NCBI GenBank assembly: GCA_017397885.1
Contig: JAFQHQ010000031.1
Span: 1-52,247 of the forward strand
From: Clostridia bacterium
GTDB taxonomy: Bacteria; Bacillota; Clostridia; UMGS1810
DNA length: 52,247 nt
Reading direction: 5' to 3'
The number at the start of each line of letters is the position of its first letter. The first letter of the stretch is position 1. Made by a program: the position numbers and the translations under genes. The notes beneath the pieces are model-generated. The model was not told the DNA's origin. It saw only the letters and a list, made by a program, of their open reading frames with translations, and made no database searches. Of this stretch, positions 17,170 to 28,300 are shown in pieces.

Positions 17170-20100
17170 GTGAAATCAAAGATATTATCAGGTCTTGTGG
17201 CAACTTTTTGTGCCGCTTCGGTTTTTTCTTTCTTTCCCCAACCGGCAAAAGCGGACTATATATCCACAAAAAATGAGGTCTTATCCGAAGCAAAAACAAA
17301 GGGATTTGCATCCTTTTACCCCGGAACCGACCGTGCTGTCACAGATTTTGGCATTGTAAGCCTTGCCGGAGAAAGCTTCAAGGAAGACGGTATGATTTTT
17401 GTTCCGATGTCTTCTCTGGATTACATTTTTCTCACGAATCATACAAAATACGGCGGCTTAATCTATGTAGACGGCAAAGATGTCACAACGCACACCCGAA
17501 CAAAAGACGGAATTGACTATATTTCTCTTAAGGTCTATGCAGACACCGTCGGACTTAAAATGTTTGACGACAGTCTTTCCGATTTATATCTTGTGGGACA
17601 AAGCGATGTGTCCTACACCTGGCACAACGACAGAAAAATGCTTTCGGGAATCATTGGTCAGATGTTTTTCGACCTGCCCGATGCATCAAAGATTATTTCC
17701 GACATAGAAAAAAAGAATCCCGACGGCAATCATCCTCGTATTATGGCTACAGATGAAACCTTTGAAAGAATAAGGCAGGAAACGGGGGTTGTTTCGTCCG
17801 ACAGCTTCCAGCCTCTCAAGGAATATTGGCTCAGCCGCATTAAGGCACAGGCTAAGGTCTGGACAGACACCGACCTTCCGCCATACGGTCCCACAGACCA
17901 CATCAGAATGAGACAACATTCCGGCATACTCTATGGCAAGGTTGGCTTTAACGCTTTCATGTATAAGGTCACGGGGGATGAAACCTATGCACAAAACGCA
18001 TGGGAAGCCATCGAAACAGTTTCCGGTGATGAATTCCCCGACTGGAATCCCATTCATCTTCTCGACACAGGTCAGATTATGAACGGTATGGCACTTGGCT
18101 ATGACTGGCTCTATGATTGGCTCAGCGATGAGCAAAAAGCACTTATGCGACGTGCAATAGTAGACAAAGGAATGGATGTTATGTGTGACATCTATGACGG
18201 TAAAGCGGTCTACAGTTCATGGTCTCAAACTCCAAGAGCCTACTATTTCTTCGATCAATCCGACAACTGGAATTTTGTATGTTGCGGCGGAGCACTTATG
18301 GCGGCACTTGCCATATATGACGATTGCGAAGGCGAAGACAGACAAAAGTGTGAGCAGGTTCTTGAAGATTCGGTTAAAGCTATTTCCTATGGCGTAACCT
18401 GCATGTCGCCAAGCGGTGACTGGTATGAGGGTCCTGCCTATGCAAGACTCACCAACGAAACCCTCACCGAAACCTGCGCATCACTAATCAGCGCCGCAGG
18501 CACCGATTATGGCATACTCCAAGCCCCCGGAGTTCTCGAATCATCGGAGGTTCCCTTTGCTTTAATCGGAGAGTATTCATTTAACATTTCAAATGCCGGA
18601 GAAGTGAAAGCTCACGAAATTCCAAGCAGTAAAGAGCTTTTCTTCTATGCAGACTATTTCGGCAGAGATGACTTTGCAAATCAGCGGTTTATGCTGATGG
18701 CAGACAATGACCTTGACCCATGTTTCAGAGATATGATCTATTGCACAAGAAGCTTTGATCCAAAGCGAATATCCCTGAATACCGATTACTATCTCAAAAC
18801 CTCCGAGATTGTTACAATGCGTAATGCGGACGTCAAAAACGGTCTCATTTTTGCAGGGCTTCACGGCGGAGCCAACAAGCCTGCTCAGGGGCATCTTGAC
18901 ATTGGCGAATTTGTTATAGATTCCTTCGGTGACCGATTTGCATCGGATCTCGGTCTTGAAGACTATAATCTCATGATTCCCTATTATGAGAAGTACCGCA
19001 ACCGAGCCGAGGGGCACAACACCCTTGTGATAAACCCCAACGGCAGAGTATATGACCAAAGCCTCGATGCAACCGGCATAATAAGACGCCACGAATACAA
19101 CTCATCCTCATCAATTGCAGTGGTTGATATGACCGAAGCTTACGAAGGTTATGCTACGTCTGCCACAAGAGGTATGAAGTTTACCAACAACCGCACCTCA
19201 ATTCTTCTTCAGGATGAGGTCAGGGGCATAACCCCCACAGAAAATAACGAAAACGAACTTTATTGGTTTATGCATACCAAAGCCAATATAACTCTTCTGA
19301 ATAACAATAAGGTTGCCGAGCTTGATATTAACGGCAACAAGATGTATGCAACCCTTCTTACAGACGGCGAATTTGCTGTGATGGAACCAAAACCGCTTCC
19401 TTCCTCGCCAAACGGAGCAGGGCAGAACCCCAACAAAGGTTTTCAAAAGCTATTCATTCACCTTTCGGGAATTGAAAATGCAGACATTGCAGTTTTTTTC
19501 ACCCCGGAAATTTATTACCAAAGCACACCGCTTCCTGCTGTCACTCCAATTTCAACATGGACTCTCGATGGCAGTGATACAGAGGGGAGCAGTGCAAGGC
19601 TCACAAGCCTTACGGTGGACGGAAACACTGTTGAAGATTTTAACCCCGATGTGTTCGCTTATGAATACAATCGTTGCCAAACAGGCAAAATGCCAGTCAT
19701 AAAGGCAGAAGCTACATCATCCGTTTCTGTTGAATACCCCGACTCCCTTCCCGGCAATGCCTTTGTTACCGTTGGTAATTCAAGTTCAAATGTAACCTAT
19801 AGGGTGAGTCTGTCCGAAGAAAATGACATCATAGAAAAATCAGGTTACAAAAAACTTGGATTTAGAGAAATCATTTCAACATCGCCAAATTCTTATATGT
19901 CGGCAGATGAAAACACCGCAACATCGGTCATCCTTGGCAATGGCGAATCGGTTACATACAAGCTTAACGAAAAATCTCTTGTGAATTATGTGACTGTAAA
20001 GGGAACAAACGTTGATGCGGCACTGTTTGTTTCATCAGACGGTATAAATTATGAATATGCATCAGAGCTGAAATCAGACGGCGAAACAGTGTTTTTTGCA

Positions 20101-21141
20101 GATAAGACACTGACCCATCTGAAGCTTACTGCTCTTTCGGATTCTGTGAGCATTTCAGAATTCGGAGCATATATCTTTGACGGATTTGAATACGGTGCAG
20201 AACTTGAAGACAAAGCAACCATCGACGTTATAACTGCACTTTACCAAACCGGCACGCAAACCGAAAAAAGACCGCTCACCTTTGAAGGCTTCACGGGCGA
20301 GGGAGACAAAAATTCAATGCCCGATGGACTTGACGGCACATGGTCCTACGGTTACTCCGTCGGCTCAAAGCTAAAAATCCTGTCTTACGGCAACTTTGGT
20401 AAAAACGGAGACGGTCTCAGGTTTGAGGCACACCAAAAATATGTTGAAGATACCAACGGTGACGGCAGGGTTGATGCAAGCGACGACCCCGTTCCCGGCA
20501 CCGAAGATATTGCTGACAACGACTTTCAATATCCAAGACTCTATTTCGTTCCAAATGATATGGGGGATGAATTTGAGATTAGTTTTTCAGCCAATTTCAA
20601 AGGTGCATATCTCTTTATGATATATTCATCTCTTGACGGCTCCTTCCCGATTGTTTCATATGCACCCCAAAGCGGAATATCTCTGATGAAAAATCTGACA
20701 ACTCTCGATGCAAAGAACAATCCGGACAAATGGTATGATTTTGAAATCATTTTCAAATCTGACGGAAGCTATTCTCTTACCGTAACAGATTCGGAGGATA
20801 CATTAAAAACACAAACCGTCACGGGAACCTCCGACATGGTAAAATCATATTTTGATGATTCAAAAAAACATTTCCGTTTTCAGCAAAACAGCTATCCCTA
20901 TCAATATCATGAGGTTTTGCTTGATGATATATATATAGGAAAGAAAACAGAATTCGATTCTCCGATGAATGAATCAAAAAAATTGGTAAGTGTTCGTTCC
21001 CAAAAAATTAGTCTTTCTGATAAGATTATCGTGACCGATAAGTTTGATATTCCCGATGACGGCAAAAAATATGAAGCATCGGTTTTCGTTTGGAAAGATA
21101 ATAAACTAATCCCCATAATCAAAAATAATAAAATAAATTAA
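17170..21141 (+). CDS. Large exported heparinase II/III-like multidomain protein
   Basis: The start is a GTG at 17170 after a weak GGTGAT site. The 1,323-residue product begins with a signal peptide (cut near PAKA). Order by position: stalk-like domain about 45-160; heparinase alpha/alpha toroid about 175-470 (HPRIMATDETFERI, YDWLYDWLSDEQK, SGDWYEGPAYARL); heparinase beta sandwich about 480-800 (GHLDIGEFVIDSFGDRFASD, YRNRAEGHNTL); cadherin-like sandwich about 807-890; discoidin-like domain about 895-1010; concanavalin-like domain about 1030-1270; and an FxW-type tail (ASVFVWKDNKLIPI). An EF-hand-like loop DTNGDGRVDASD near 1094 may bind calcium. It is the intact paralogue of the frameshifted gene upstream and probably cleaves an acidic polysaccharide outside the cell. 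It is followed after 19 nt by the next exported protein. Confidence 0.85.
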   Translation: MKSKILSGLVATFCAASVFSFFPQPAKADYISTKNEVLSEAKTKGFASFYPGTDRAVTDFGIVSLAGESFKEDGMIFVPMSSLDYIFLTNHTKYGGLIYVDGKDVTTHTRTKDGIDYISLKVYADTVGLKMFDDSLSDLYLVGQSDVSYTWHNDRKMLSGIIGQMFFDLPDASKIISDIEKKNPDGNHPRIMATDETFERIRQETGVVSSDSFQPLKEYWLSRIKAQAKVWTDTDLPPYGPTDHIRMRQHSGILYGKVGFNAFMYKVTGDETYAQNAWEAIETVSGDEFPDWNPIHLLDTGQIMNGMALGYDWLYDWLSDEQKALMRRAIVDKGMDVMCDIYDGKAVYSSWSQTPRAYYFFDQSDNWNFVCCGGALMAALAIYDDCEGEDRQKCEQVLEDSVKAISYGVTCMSPSGDWYEGPAYARLTNETLTETCASLISAAGTDYGILQAPGVLESSEVPFALIGEYSFNISNAGEVKAHEIPSSKELFFYADYFGRDDFANQRFMLMADNDLDPCFRDMIYCTRSFDPKRISLNTDYYLKTSEIVTMRNADVKNGLIFAGLHGGANKPAQGHLDIGEFVIDSFGDRFASDLGLEDYNLMIPYYEKYRNRAEGHNTLVINPNGRVYDQSLDATGIIRRHEYNSSSSIAVVDMTEAYEGYATSATRGMKFTNNRTSILLQDEVRGITPTENNENELYWFMHTKANITLLNNNKVAELDINGNKMYATLLTDGEFAVMEPKPLPSSPNGAGQNPNKGFQKLFIHLSGIENADIAVFFTPEIYYQSTPLPAVTPISTWTLDGSDTEGSSARLTSLTVDGNTVEDFNPDVFAYEYNRCQTGKMPVIKAEATSSVSVEYPDSLPGNAFVTVGNSSSNVTYRVSLSEENDIIEKSGYKKLGFREIISTSPNSYMSADENTATSVILGNGESVTYKLNEKSLVNYVTVKGTNVDAALFVSSDGINYEYASELKSDGETVFFADKTLTHLKLTALSDSVSISEFGAYIFDGFEYGAELEDKATIDVITALYQTGTQTEKRPLTFEGFTGEGDKNSMPDGLDGTWSYGYSVGSKLKILSYGNFGKNGDGLRFEAHQKYVEDTNGDGRVDASDDPVPGTEDIADNDFQYPRLYFVPNDMGDEFEISFSANFKGAYLFMIYSSLDGSFPIVSYAPQSGISLMKNLTTLDAKNNPDKWYDFEIIFKSDGSYSLTVTDSEDTLKTQTVTGTSDMVKSYFDDSKKHFRFQQNSYPYQYHEVLLDDIYIGKKTEFDSPMNESKKLVSVRSQKISLSDKIIVTDKFDIPDDGKKYEASVFVWKDNKLIPIIKNNKIN

Positions 21142-21160
21142 TTTATAAGGAGGATTTTCA

Positions 21161-24100
21161 ATGAAAAAAGTATTAAGCTTTGTGTTGACACTCACAATGC
21201 TTGCATCTCTCATTGCAGGCTTTGGCACACTCAATGTGTCGGCACATCAGAACCACAAAATGACAATGATAACCTTTGATGAGTTGTCAGAAACCAACCC
21301 CACAGGCTACCTCTACGGCACGGGCAATAACACCACCACCGACGGTACCTACAAAGACATGGCAAGCATTTCATCGGACGGTGCAAGGTTTTCTTCGGGT
21401 TTTAACTGCAATCAGTGGCACTATGCAGACGTTGCCGCAGCTCCCGATGACCGCTATGGGAAGAGCCTTTTAATCAGCGAAAAATACGGAGAAGGTGCAA
21501 CAACTGTTTATGCTCAGTCACCGCTTACTCCAAACAATGACCTTAACGGAACAATAAACGTCAAGGCATCTCTTTACACCGAGAAAAACAGCAACGATCT
21601 CTACATTCAGAGAGCCATCAAGCTTCGTTCAACAGTTCCTTCACCTCTTGATACCACCTACCGTGAACAGTATGCGGTTCTTTTCTCTCACGAAGCAAGC
21701 AAAGGAATCTCGGTTTTCGGTCAGTCAACGGGCAGAACATTCATTGCCGACACTTGGTATGATATGGACATCACCTATAACATCGAAACCAATCAGTTCC
21801 ATGTAATAATTTTGGAAGACGGCAAAGATTTTGTCGATATGACCGGCACCTCCACAGGCAAGCTCCTGGGCAATGTTGACACCGTATATTTATATCATTC
21901 ACCTGCAAGCGATATCCGTAACAATCAGAAAATCTACTGGGATAACCTTCAGGTTCAGTCGGTCAACAACTTCAAAATTTCAGCCGACAGCCTCTATCCC
22001 GTGATGGATTTTGAAAATCTTAAGGATCAGGAAGCAGGAAAAGGCTTTGCAGAAGGTCTTCCTTCAACCTACACCTACGGCTTCGGTTATCAGTCAAATC
22101 CCGAACTCAGTGTTTTAAAAGCATTGGAAACCAACAAGGGTGTGAGTGCCTGCGTTTACGGTACTCCTTATCCCGGAGCAGAAAATACCTCAATGACAGT
22201 TCAACGATATGAATATCCTCAGCTTAACATCAGCGGTTATTCACTTCCTCAGTTCCACCTGAAAGGCTCGGTTAAATTTGAAAACACCAAGCTTTGCGGT
22301 ATCTACCTCAACGGTCAGAGTGCTGCTGAAATCATGTTCTACGATAACATCACAGCCTTTGGTCAGACTCTTTTCACAGGCTATGACAAAACAGGTGATG
22401 TGTGGTATGACATCGACCTTATCATGGATACCGAAACCGGCTACTATGACCTCACAATTGTAAAAACCGACGATAACACCACAAAGCATATTTCCGGATT
22501 CCAGACTAAATACCAAACTCCCATAACCACGGTTAAGTTCGGTCACGACCGCGGCAGCGGAACTGCGGCAACTTTTGTGAATGAATCCTTCTATTATATA
22601 GACAACCTCTACATCGGAAACTACACCGTTGAAGATGTCGGCTCGGAATACACACATGACTTTGAAGACACAAAATATCCCGGCGGTTACAGCGTAACCT
22701 ACGAAGGCATCAAAATGGATTCACTTTCCGCAACTGCAGGAGAGTTTGGCAATTTGAATGCCGAATCACAGACCGATGAAGAAGGAAAGGAAGTAAAAGC
22801 TGAAGACAGCTTTGCAATCCCCTTTATTCAGGACAAACCCAAATACACAATTACCGCAAAATTCAAACTGGAAGACCTTAACTCCAACAAAATAGTATAT
22901 TTCGGCAATCTCCCGATTCTCGAAATTCTTCCCACCGGACAGGTTAAATGCAATCAGTCTGCAAGACCAAAAACCGAAGGCTTCCTTGTTGTTGGTAATG
23001 AATATACCATCACCCACACAATGCAGGCAGGATGCACAATTTCATCAACAAATGTAAAAGGTGTGATGGATGTAAACGGAACAATTAAAGAATCAAGTGC
23101 CGGTTACGGTTCGGGCAGACCATCAGGTCCCTGGGATCCCTTTAAGATTTATGTAAAACCCACAGGTGATGCCGAAAAGACAAGCACACTCACACTCACC
23201 GATATAAACATCGATGTAGACTATGCGACATCCTCAACCAAAAATTTCAGAATTGAGTCAATGACAAACGCATCGCCAAAGGCTTCAATTTTCCTTCCCC
23301 ACGACAAAGCAAGCTCCGGTTACATTTTTGAAGCTGACCTTTGCTTTGACAATTTTGATGCAGAAAGAACAATCAAAATAGGGGACACTGCCGTTGCAAC
23401 AATAGGCACCATCGGCGACCTTACCCTTGGTGAAGAAATGGCAACTCTTGAAGCCGGAAAGGTATACAAACTCACCATTAATGCATCTCACGGAGAAACA
23501 TCAACTGCCGTAGTGTCACTTGGCGGTGTGAGTGCAAATGTCAATGCAAATCCCTACATCAACATCGAACAGGGTGCAGGTACTTCGCTTTTCACAATTG
23601 ACAACATTCACTATGAATCAAAGATTCCTCTTGAAATAACGAATCACAATGCAAAATCAGACATCAGCATATTTGATGATGTTGTTGTGGAATTTTCCAC
23701 AAAACTTTCAAATCCCTCGGCTGATTCCTTCAAGGTGTACAAACCCAACGGTACAATTGACAGTACTTGCGAAATAACCGAGAAAACAGTTGAATTTGCC
23801 GAAGACGGCAAGAGTGCAACAATCAGCTTTGAAAAAGATACCGATTCTCACTATCACATTACAATTGACAATCTTACCGATGTTTACGGTAACACCATGA
23901 GCGATGTAGTGGAATTTAACACCATGCTTCCCAATCTCGTTCTCGGCACTCCTGCCTTCTACAGAATTAACGGCGAAGAAAAAGAAGCTCTCAGCCTTCT
24001 CACTCCGGGCGATGTAACAGCAAGCGTTTCGGCATATGCATTCAACGGTAATGATTTTGATATGCTTTTTGCAATGGGTATGTACAACAAAGGCGACCTC

Positions 24101-25030
24101 GTTGCAGTAAAGACAATAAAAGTGCCCGTAACAAGTGAAGGAGCATTCCCCGAAGTTACGCTCACAGTTCCTGATGATGGCAAGTTCTATGAACTCAAAA
24201 CCTTCATGTGGGACATCACAAATGTAAAACCCCTTTCCGATCCAAGCACTCTTTCCTTTACAACCGACAAACCAATTGTCATTGTAAAGCTTGATGACCT
24301 TGGCGGCGGCACAAGACTTGACACCTTTGAAGGTGTTGCCGACTGGGCAAGAGAACACAACATCAAAATGGGATTTGGTCTCATGACCTACACTCTCGAC
24401 AGTGCAGATGCAACCACCAAGGCTAAACTTAAAGCTCTCAGCGACGATCCCCTCATTGAAATTTGGAACCACGGTCATGCTTCCGATATTCATTTTTCAA
24501 ATGCAACCTACGAAGAACAGCTTGCCGATTTTGAAAAGGCGGTTAAAGCTTCTTCCGAGGCAGGAATAAACTACACAGCATTCAATCCTCCCTGGAACGC
24601 ATACAGTGAAAATTTAAAGAATATTCTCAATCAATATCCACAGTTCAAAGCTGTTATGATAACAGGGGCAGATTCCGGTCTTCAATCAAAAGGTTTCTTT
24701 GACGAAGGCAACAGCTTTGTAACTCTCAACAAAAATATCACAATTGAAGTTGGTGTTTACAAAAAAGGATATGCCGAGGGCGACAGCAAGGTAACAGTTG
24801 TCCGTCATCTCGAAGATCTCAAAACAGACTGGAACAGTGCAGTTGAAAACGGTTATAAATATGTTCTTCTCCAGTCACATCCCTGCCACGGTTGGGGAAC
24901 CGTTGAAGCATCTGACGGCAAAATCTACGGCGGAGAAGGCAATACCTATTATGATTTTCTCCTTTGGCTCAAAGAGCAGGGCGCTGTATTTATGACACCG
25001 TCTGAATATGCTGAATATTCATTGAGCTGA
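21161..25030 (+). CDS. Giant exported concanavalin-repeat protein with deacetylase-like C-terminus
   Basis: AGGAGG precedes the ATG; the gene starts 19 nt after the lyase gene, so both are likely one operon. The 1,289-residue protein has a signal peptide ending NVSA, after which the mature chain should start HQNHKM. Residues about 34-820 hold several concanavalin-like sandwiches (closing strands such as IYWDNLQVQS and YYIDNLYIGN). Next come an SbsA-type Ig-like domain (about 825-925) and an FxW domain (ELKTFMWDITNVKPLS). Residues about 1037-1289 resemble a NodB-type polysaccharide deacetylase (VKLDDLGGG, EIWNHGHASD, FNPPWN, LQSHPCHGW), but the second metal histidine and the usual Arg of the R-P-P motif look changed, so activity is uncertain. 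Residues 27-480 are almost identical to the protein at 25351-28422. Confidence 0.8.
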   Translation: MKKVLSFVLTLTMLASLIAGFGTLNVSAHQNHKMTMITFDELSETNPTGYLYGTGNNTTTDGTYKDMASISSDGARFSSGFNCNQWHYADVAAAPDDRYGKSLLISEKYGEGATTVYAQSPLTPNNDLNGTINVKASLYTEKNSNDLYIQRAIKLRSTVPSPLDTTYREQYAVLFSHEASKGISVFGQSTGRTFIADTWYDMDITYNIETNQFHVIILEDGKDFVDMTGTSTGKLLGNVDTVYLYHSPASDIRNNQKIYWDNLQVQSVNNFKISADSLYPVMDFENLKDQEAGKGFAEGLPSTYTYGFGYQSNPELSVLKALETNKGVSACVYGTPYPGAENTSMTVQRYEYPQLNISGYSLPQFHLKGSVKFENTKLCGIYLNGQSAAEIMFYDNITAFGQTLFTGYDKTGDVWYDIDLIMDTETGYYDLTIVKTDDNTTKHISGFQTKYQTPITTVKFGHDRGSGTAATFVNESFYYIDNLYIGNYTVEDVGSEYTHDFEDTKYPGGYSVTYEGIKMDSLSATAGEFGNLNAESQTDEEGKEVKAEDSFAIPFIQDKPKYTITAKFKLEDLNSNKIVYFGNLPILEILPTGQVKCNQSARPKTEGFLVVGNEYTITHTMQAGCTISSTNVKGVMDVNGTIKESSAGYGSGRPSGPWDPFKIYVKPTGDAEKTSTLTLTDINIDVDYATSSTKNFRIESMTNASPKASIFLPHDKASSGYIFEADLCFDNFDAERTIKIGDTAVATIGTIGDLTLGEEMATLEAGKVYKLTINASHGETSTAVVSLGGVSANVNANPYINIEQGAGTSLFTIDNIHYESKIPLEITNHNAKSDISIFDDVVVEFSTKLSNPSADSFKVYKPNGTIDSTCEITEKTVEFAEDGKSATISFEKDTDSHYHITIDNLTDVYGNTMSDVVEFNTMLPNLVLGTPAFYRINGEEKEALSLLTPGDVTASVSAYAFNGNDFDMLFAMGMYNKGDLVAVKTIKVPVTSEGAFPEVTLTVPDDGKFYELKTFMWDITNVKPLSDPSTLSFTTDKPIVIVKLDDLGGGTRLDTFEGVADWAREHNIKMGFGLMTYTLDSADATTKAKLKALSDDPLIEIWNHGHASDIHFSNATYEEQLADFEKAVKASSEAGINYTAFNPPWNAYSENLKNILNQYPQFKAVMITGADSGLQSKGFFDEGNSFVTLNKNITIEVGVYKKGYAEGDSKVTVVRHLEDLKTDWNSAVENGYKYVLLQSHPCHGWGTVEASDGKIYGGEGNTYYDFLLWLKEQGAVFMTPSEYAEYSLS
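21239..22590 (+). repeat. Long direct repeat, copy 1 (intragenic)
   Basis: About 1,350 bp matches 25435-26786 at a constant offset of 4,196 bp with no indels. Identity is very high from 21239 to about 21950 and again from about 22080 to 22590, with a clearly more diverged strip at about 21955-22075. Beyond the end the copies differ strongly in DNA though still related in protein. Confidence 0.9.
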
Positions 25031-25043
25031 TTTAAAGAAATGT

Positions 25044-25321
25044 AAATTGGGGTTTAACGCTGAGTTTAACACAAGGGCGAAAGGCTCCCCTGCCTAAGGG
25101 GAGCTGGCAGTGAGCGTAGCGAAACTGACTGAGGGGTATTACTGAAAGCGTTGATACTTCTGCGTTTCGTACCCCTCCGTCTTTGCCTAACGGCAAATCC
25201 ACCTCCCCTTAGGCAGGGGAGGCAACGCTTTAGCCTGATTTCATCGAAAGATAACACGGCGTGCCGAGGTCGTCACGCCCTACGATGTCCTTATGTTAAA
25301 CAGCTCGATAAACCCCAATTT
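25044..25321 (+). repeat. MITE-like intergenic element, copy D
   Basis: It fills most of the 25031-25350 gap. The termini are AAATTGGGGTTTAACG and CTCGATAAACCCCAATTT. The interior hairpins are built on CTCCCCTGCCTAAGGGGAG and CCCCTTAGGCAGGGG, with an extra block GTGCCGAGGTCGTCACGCCC near 25262. The whole element is the inverted counterpart of copy E (40503-40798). It ends 30 nt before the next start codon. Confidence 0.85.
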
Positions 25322-25350
25322 GAAAAAATGAAACAGAAAGAGATGTTTTT

Positions 25351-28300
25351 ATGAAAACGAGAAAATTCTTAAGTGTAATTATCACTCTTGCACTTTTAGC
25401 ATCTTGTTTCGCATCTATGTCGATAGTAACGGTATCGGCACATCAGAACCACAAAATGACAATGATAACATTTGATGAGTTGTCAGAAACAAACCCCACA
25501 GGCTACCTCTACGGTACAGGTAATAACACTACCACCGACGGTACCTATAAAAACATGGCAAGCATTTCATCGGATGGTGCAAGGTTCTCTGCAGGTTTTA
25601 ACTGCAATCAGTGGCACTATGCAGACGTTGCCGCAGCTCCCGATGAGCGCTATGGAAAGAGCCTTTTAATCAGCGAAAAATACGGAGAAGGTGCAACAAC
25701 TGTTTATGCTCAGTCACCGCTTACTCCAAACAATGACCTTAACGGAACAATAAATATCAAGGCTTCTCTTTACACCGAGAAAAACAGCAACGACCTCTAC
25801 ATTCAGAGAGGCATCAAGCTTCGTTCAACAGTTCCTTCACCTCTTGATACCACCTACCGTGAACAGTATGCGGTTCTTTTCTCTCACGAAGCAAGTAAAG
25901 TAATCTCAGTTTTCGGTCAGTCAACGGGCAGAACATTCATTGCCGACACTTGGTATGATATGGATATCACCTATAACATCGAAACCAATCAGTTCCATGT
26001 AATAATTTTGGAAGACGGCAAAGATTTTGTCGATATGACAGGAACCTCCACAGGCAAGCTCCTGGGCAATGTTGACAATGTATATTTATATCATTCATCT
26101 GCAGGCGATTCCCGTAACAATCAGAAAATATACTGGGACAATTTAAGCATCAACTCCGTTGACAAGTTTACCATCAGCGAAGAAGACGAATTCCCGCTTA
26201 TGGACTTTGAAAACCTCAAGGATCAGAATGCCGGCGAGGCCTTTGCCGAAGGTCTTTCTTCAAATTATACCTATGGCTTTGGTTATCAGTCAAACCCCGA
26301 ACTCAGTGTTTTAAAAGCATTGGAAACCGACAAAGGTGTGAGTGCCTGCGTTTACGGTACTCCTTATCCCGGAGCAGAAAATACCTCGATGACAGTTCAA
26401 CGATATGAATATCCTCAGCTTAACATCAGCGGTTATTCACTTCCTCAGTTCCATCTGAAAACCTCGGTTAAGTTCCAAAATACCAAGCTTTGCGGTATCT
26501 ACCTCAACGGTCAGGGTGCTGCCGAAATCATGTTCTATGATAACATCACAGCCTTTGGTCAGACACTTTTTACAGGCTATGACAAAACAGGCGATGTGTG
26601 GTATGACATCGACCTTATCATGGACACCGAAACAGGATACTACGACCTCACAATGGTAAAAACCGATGATAACACCACAAAGCGTATTTCCGGATTCCAG
26701 ACTAAATACCAGACTCCCATAACCACAGTTAAGTTTGGTCACGACCGTGGAAGCGGAACTGCGGCAACCTTTGTAAACGAATCTTTCTTCTGGTTTGATA
26801 ATCTTTATCTTGGCAAATATGATGTTGACGATGTGGGATCGCAGTATTCAGTCGATTTCCAGGACGGCAATCTTACTTCAAACTACGCTCTTACATACAC
26901 AGACATTGCTGTCAATGATATAAGTGCAACTGCAGGTCAGTATGGCTCCGAAGAGGGCACTGTTGAAACCCCGGTAAATGCAACAGACAGCTTTGCAATT
27001 CCATTTATAAACGACAAGCCCTATTATCAGATTACTGCAAAATTTACACTTGAAGATCTTAATTCACAAAAAAACGTGTATTTCGGCAATCTCCCGATTC
27101 TCGAAATCCTCACCACAGGTCAGGTTAAGTGTAATCAGTCCGCAAGACCGAATACAGAAGGTTTCCTTATCGTAGGCAATGAATATACGATAACTCATGT
27201 TATGCAGGCGGGTTGCACAATTTCATCCACCTACGTAAGCGGTGTTATGGATGTAAACGGCACAATCAAAGAGTCAAAAGCAGGCTACGGCTCCGGCAGA
27301 CCATCAGGACCTTATGATCCTTTTAAGATTACCGTATATCCCACAAATGATGCAGAAAAAACAAGCACGCTTACCCTCCGTGATATTATAGTTGACGTTT
27401 CATATGCAACATCAACTTCAAAAGATTACAAAATCGAATCTCTTGTAAACGCTGCTCCCAATGGTACAATTTTCATCCCTCACGACAAGCGTGGTTCGGG
27501 TTATATCTACAGTGCAGATGTAAAATTCAACAATTTTGATGTAGCAAGAAGCATAGCATTCGGTTCAAATTCGGCATTTGCATCAATCGACACAAACGGC
27601 ATTCTCACCATGGGTGAGGCTACAGCTCAGCTTGAGGCGGACAAGGTATATCGCATGGTTATAGATACAAACCACGCAACCTCCTCCACTGCAACAATTG
27701 AGCTTGCAGGCATCAGTGCAACATCTGCTGCAACTCCCTACATTAACATTACTCAGGATATGGGTGCAAACAGTATTATGTCAATCGACAATGTAAGCTT
27801 TGTTGCAAAGATTCCTCTTAAGGTTACAAGTGCTGAGGTTTCAAAGAATGTACACATTTCAGACAGTGTGACAATCTCATTTACCAATGCACTTGCAGAT
27901 GAAATCGGTGCAGAAAACTTTAAAGTTTATGCTCCCACAGGCTCAATTACAGATAGTGCTCTTGTTTCAGATGTTGATGTCGTAGTTTCCGACGATAAAA
28001 AATCTGTTACGCTGACCTTCCCAAAACAGGGAGCAACTCACTATCACATCGCATTTGATGTGACAGATGTATTCAGTGCAACACTTTCCGACTGGGTTGA
28101 AGTAAATACCGCACCCACTCCTGTAGCCGGTGCAGTTGCAATTTCTGTTGAAAACAGAACAGCCACAGCATCATTTGTTTCAACAGGCAAAGAGGGTAAC
28201 GTATTCTTTGCGGTAGCACTTTATGCTGATGATGAGCTCATTTCACTTGTTCCTGCAAACGTAACTCTTTCAAAATCAGACATCGAAAAGGAATACAAGG

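Noticed and set aside
20440-20500. Dockerin domain and cellulosome attachment
   Set aside because: Only one calcium loop is present and it is internal; no second loop and no cohesin-like domain was seen.
23708-24493. Long antisense reading frame of 261 codons
   Set aside because: It lies opposite a conserved exported protein gene, has no ribosome site and its translation is Cys/Phe-rich with no family resemblance.
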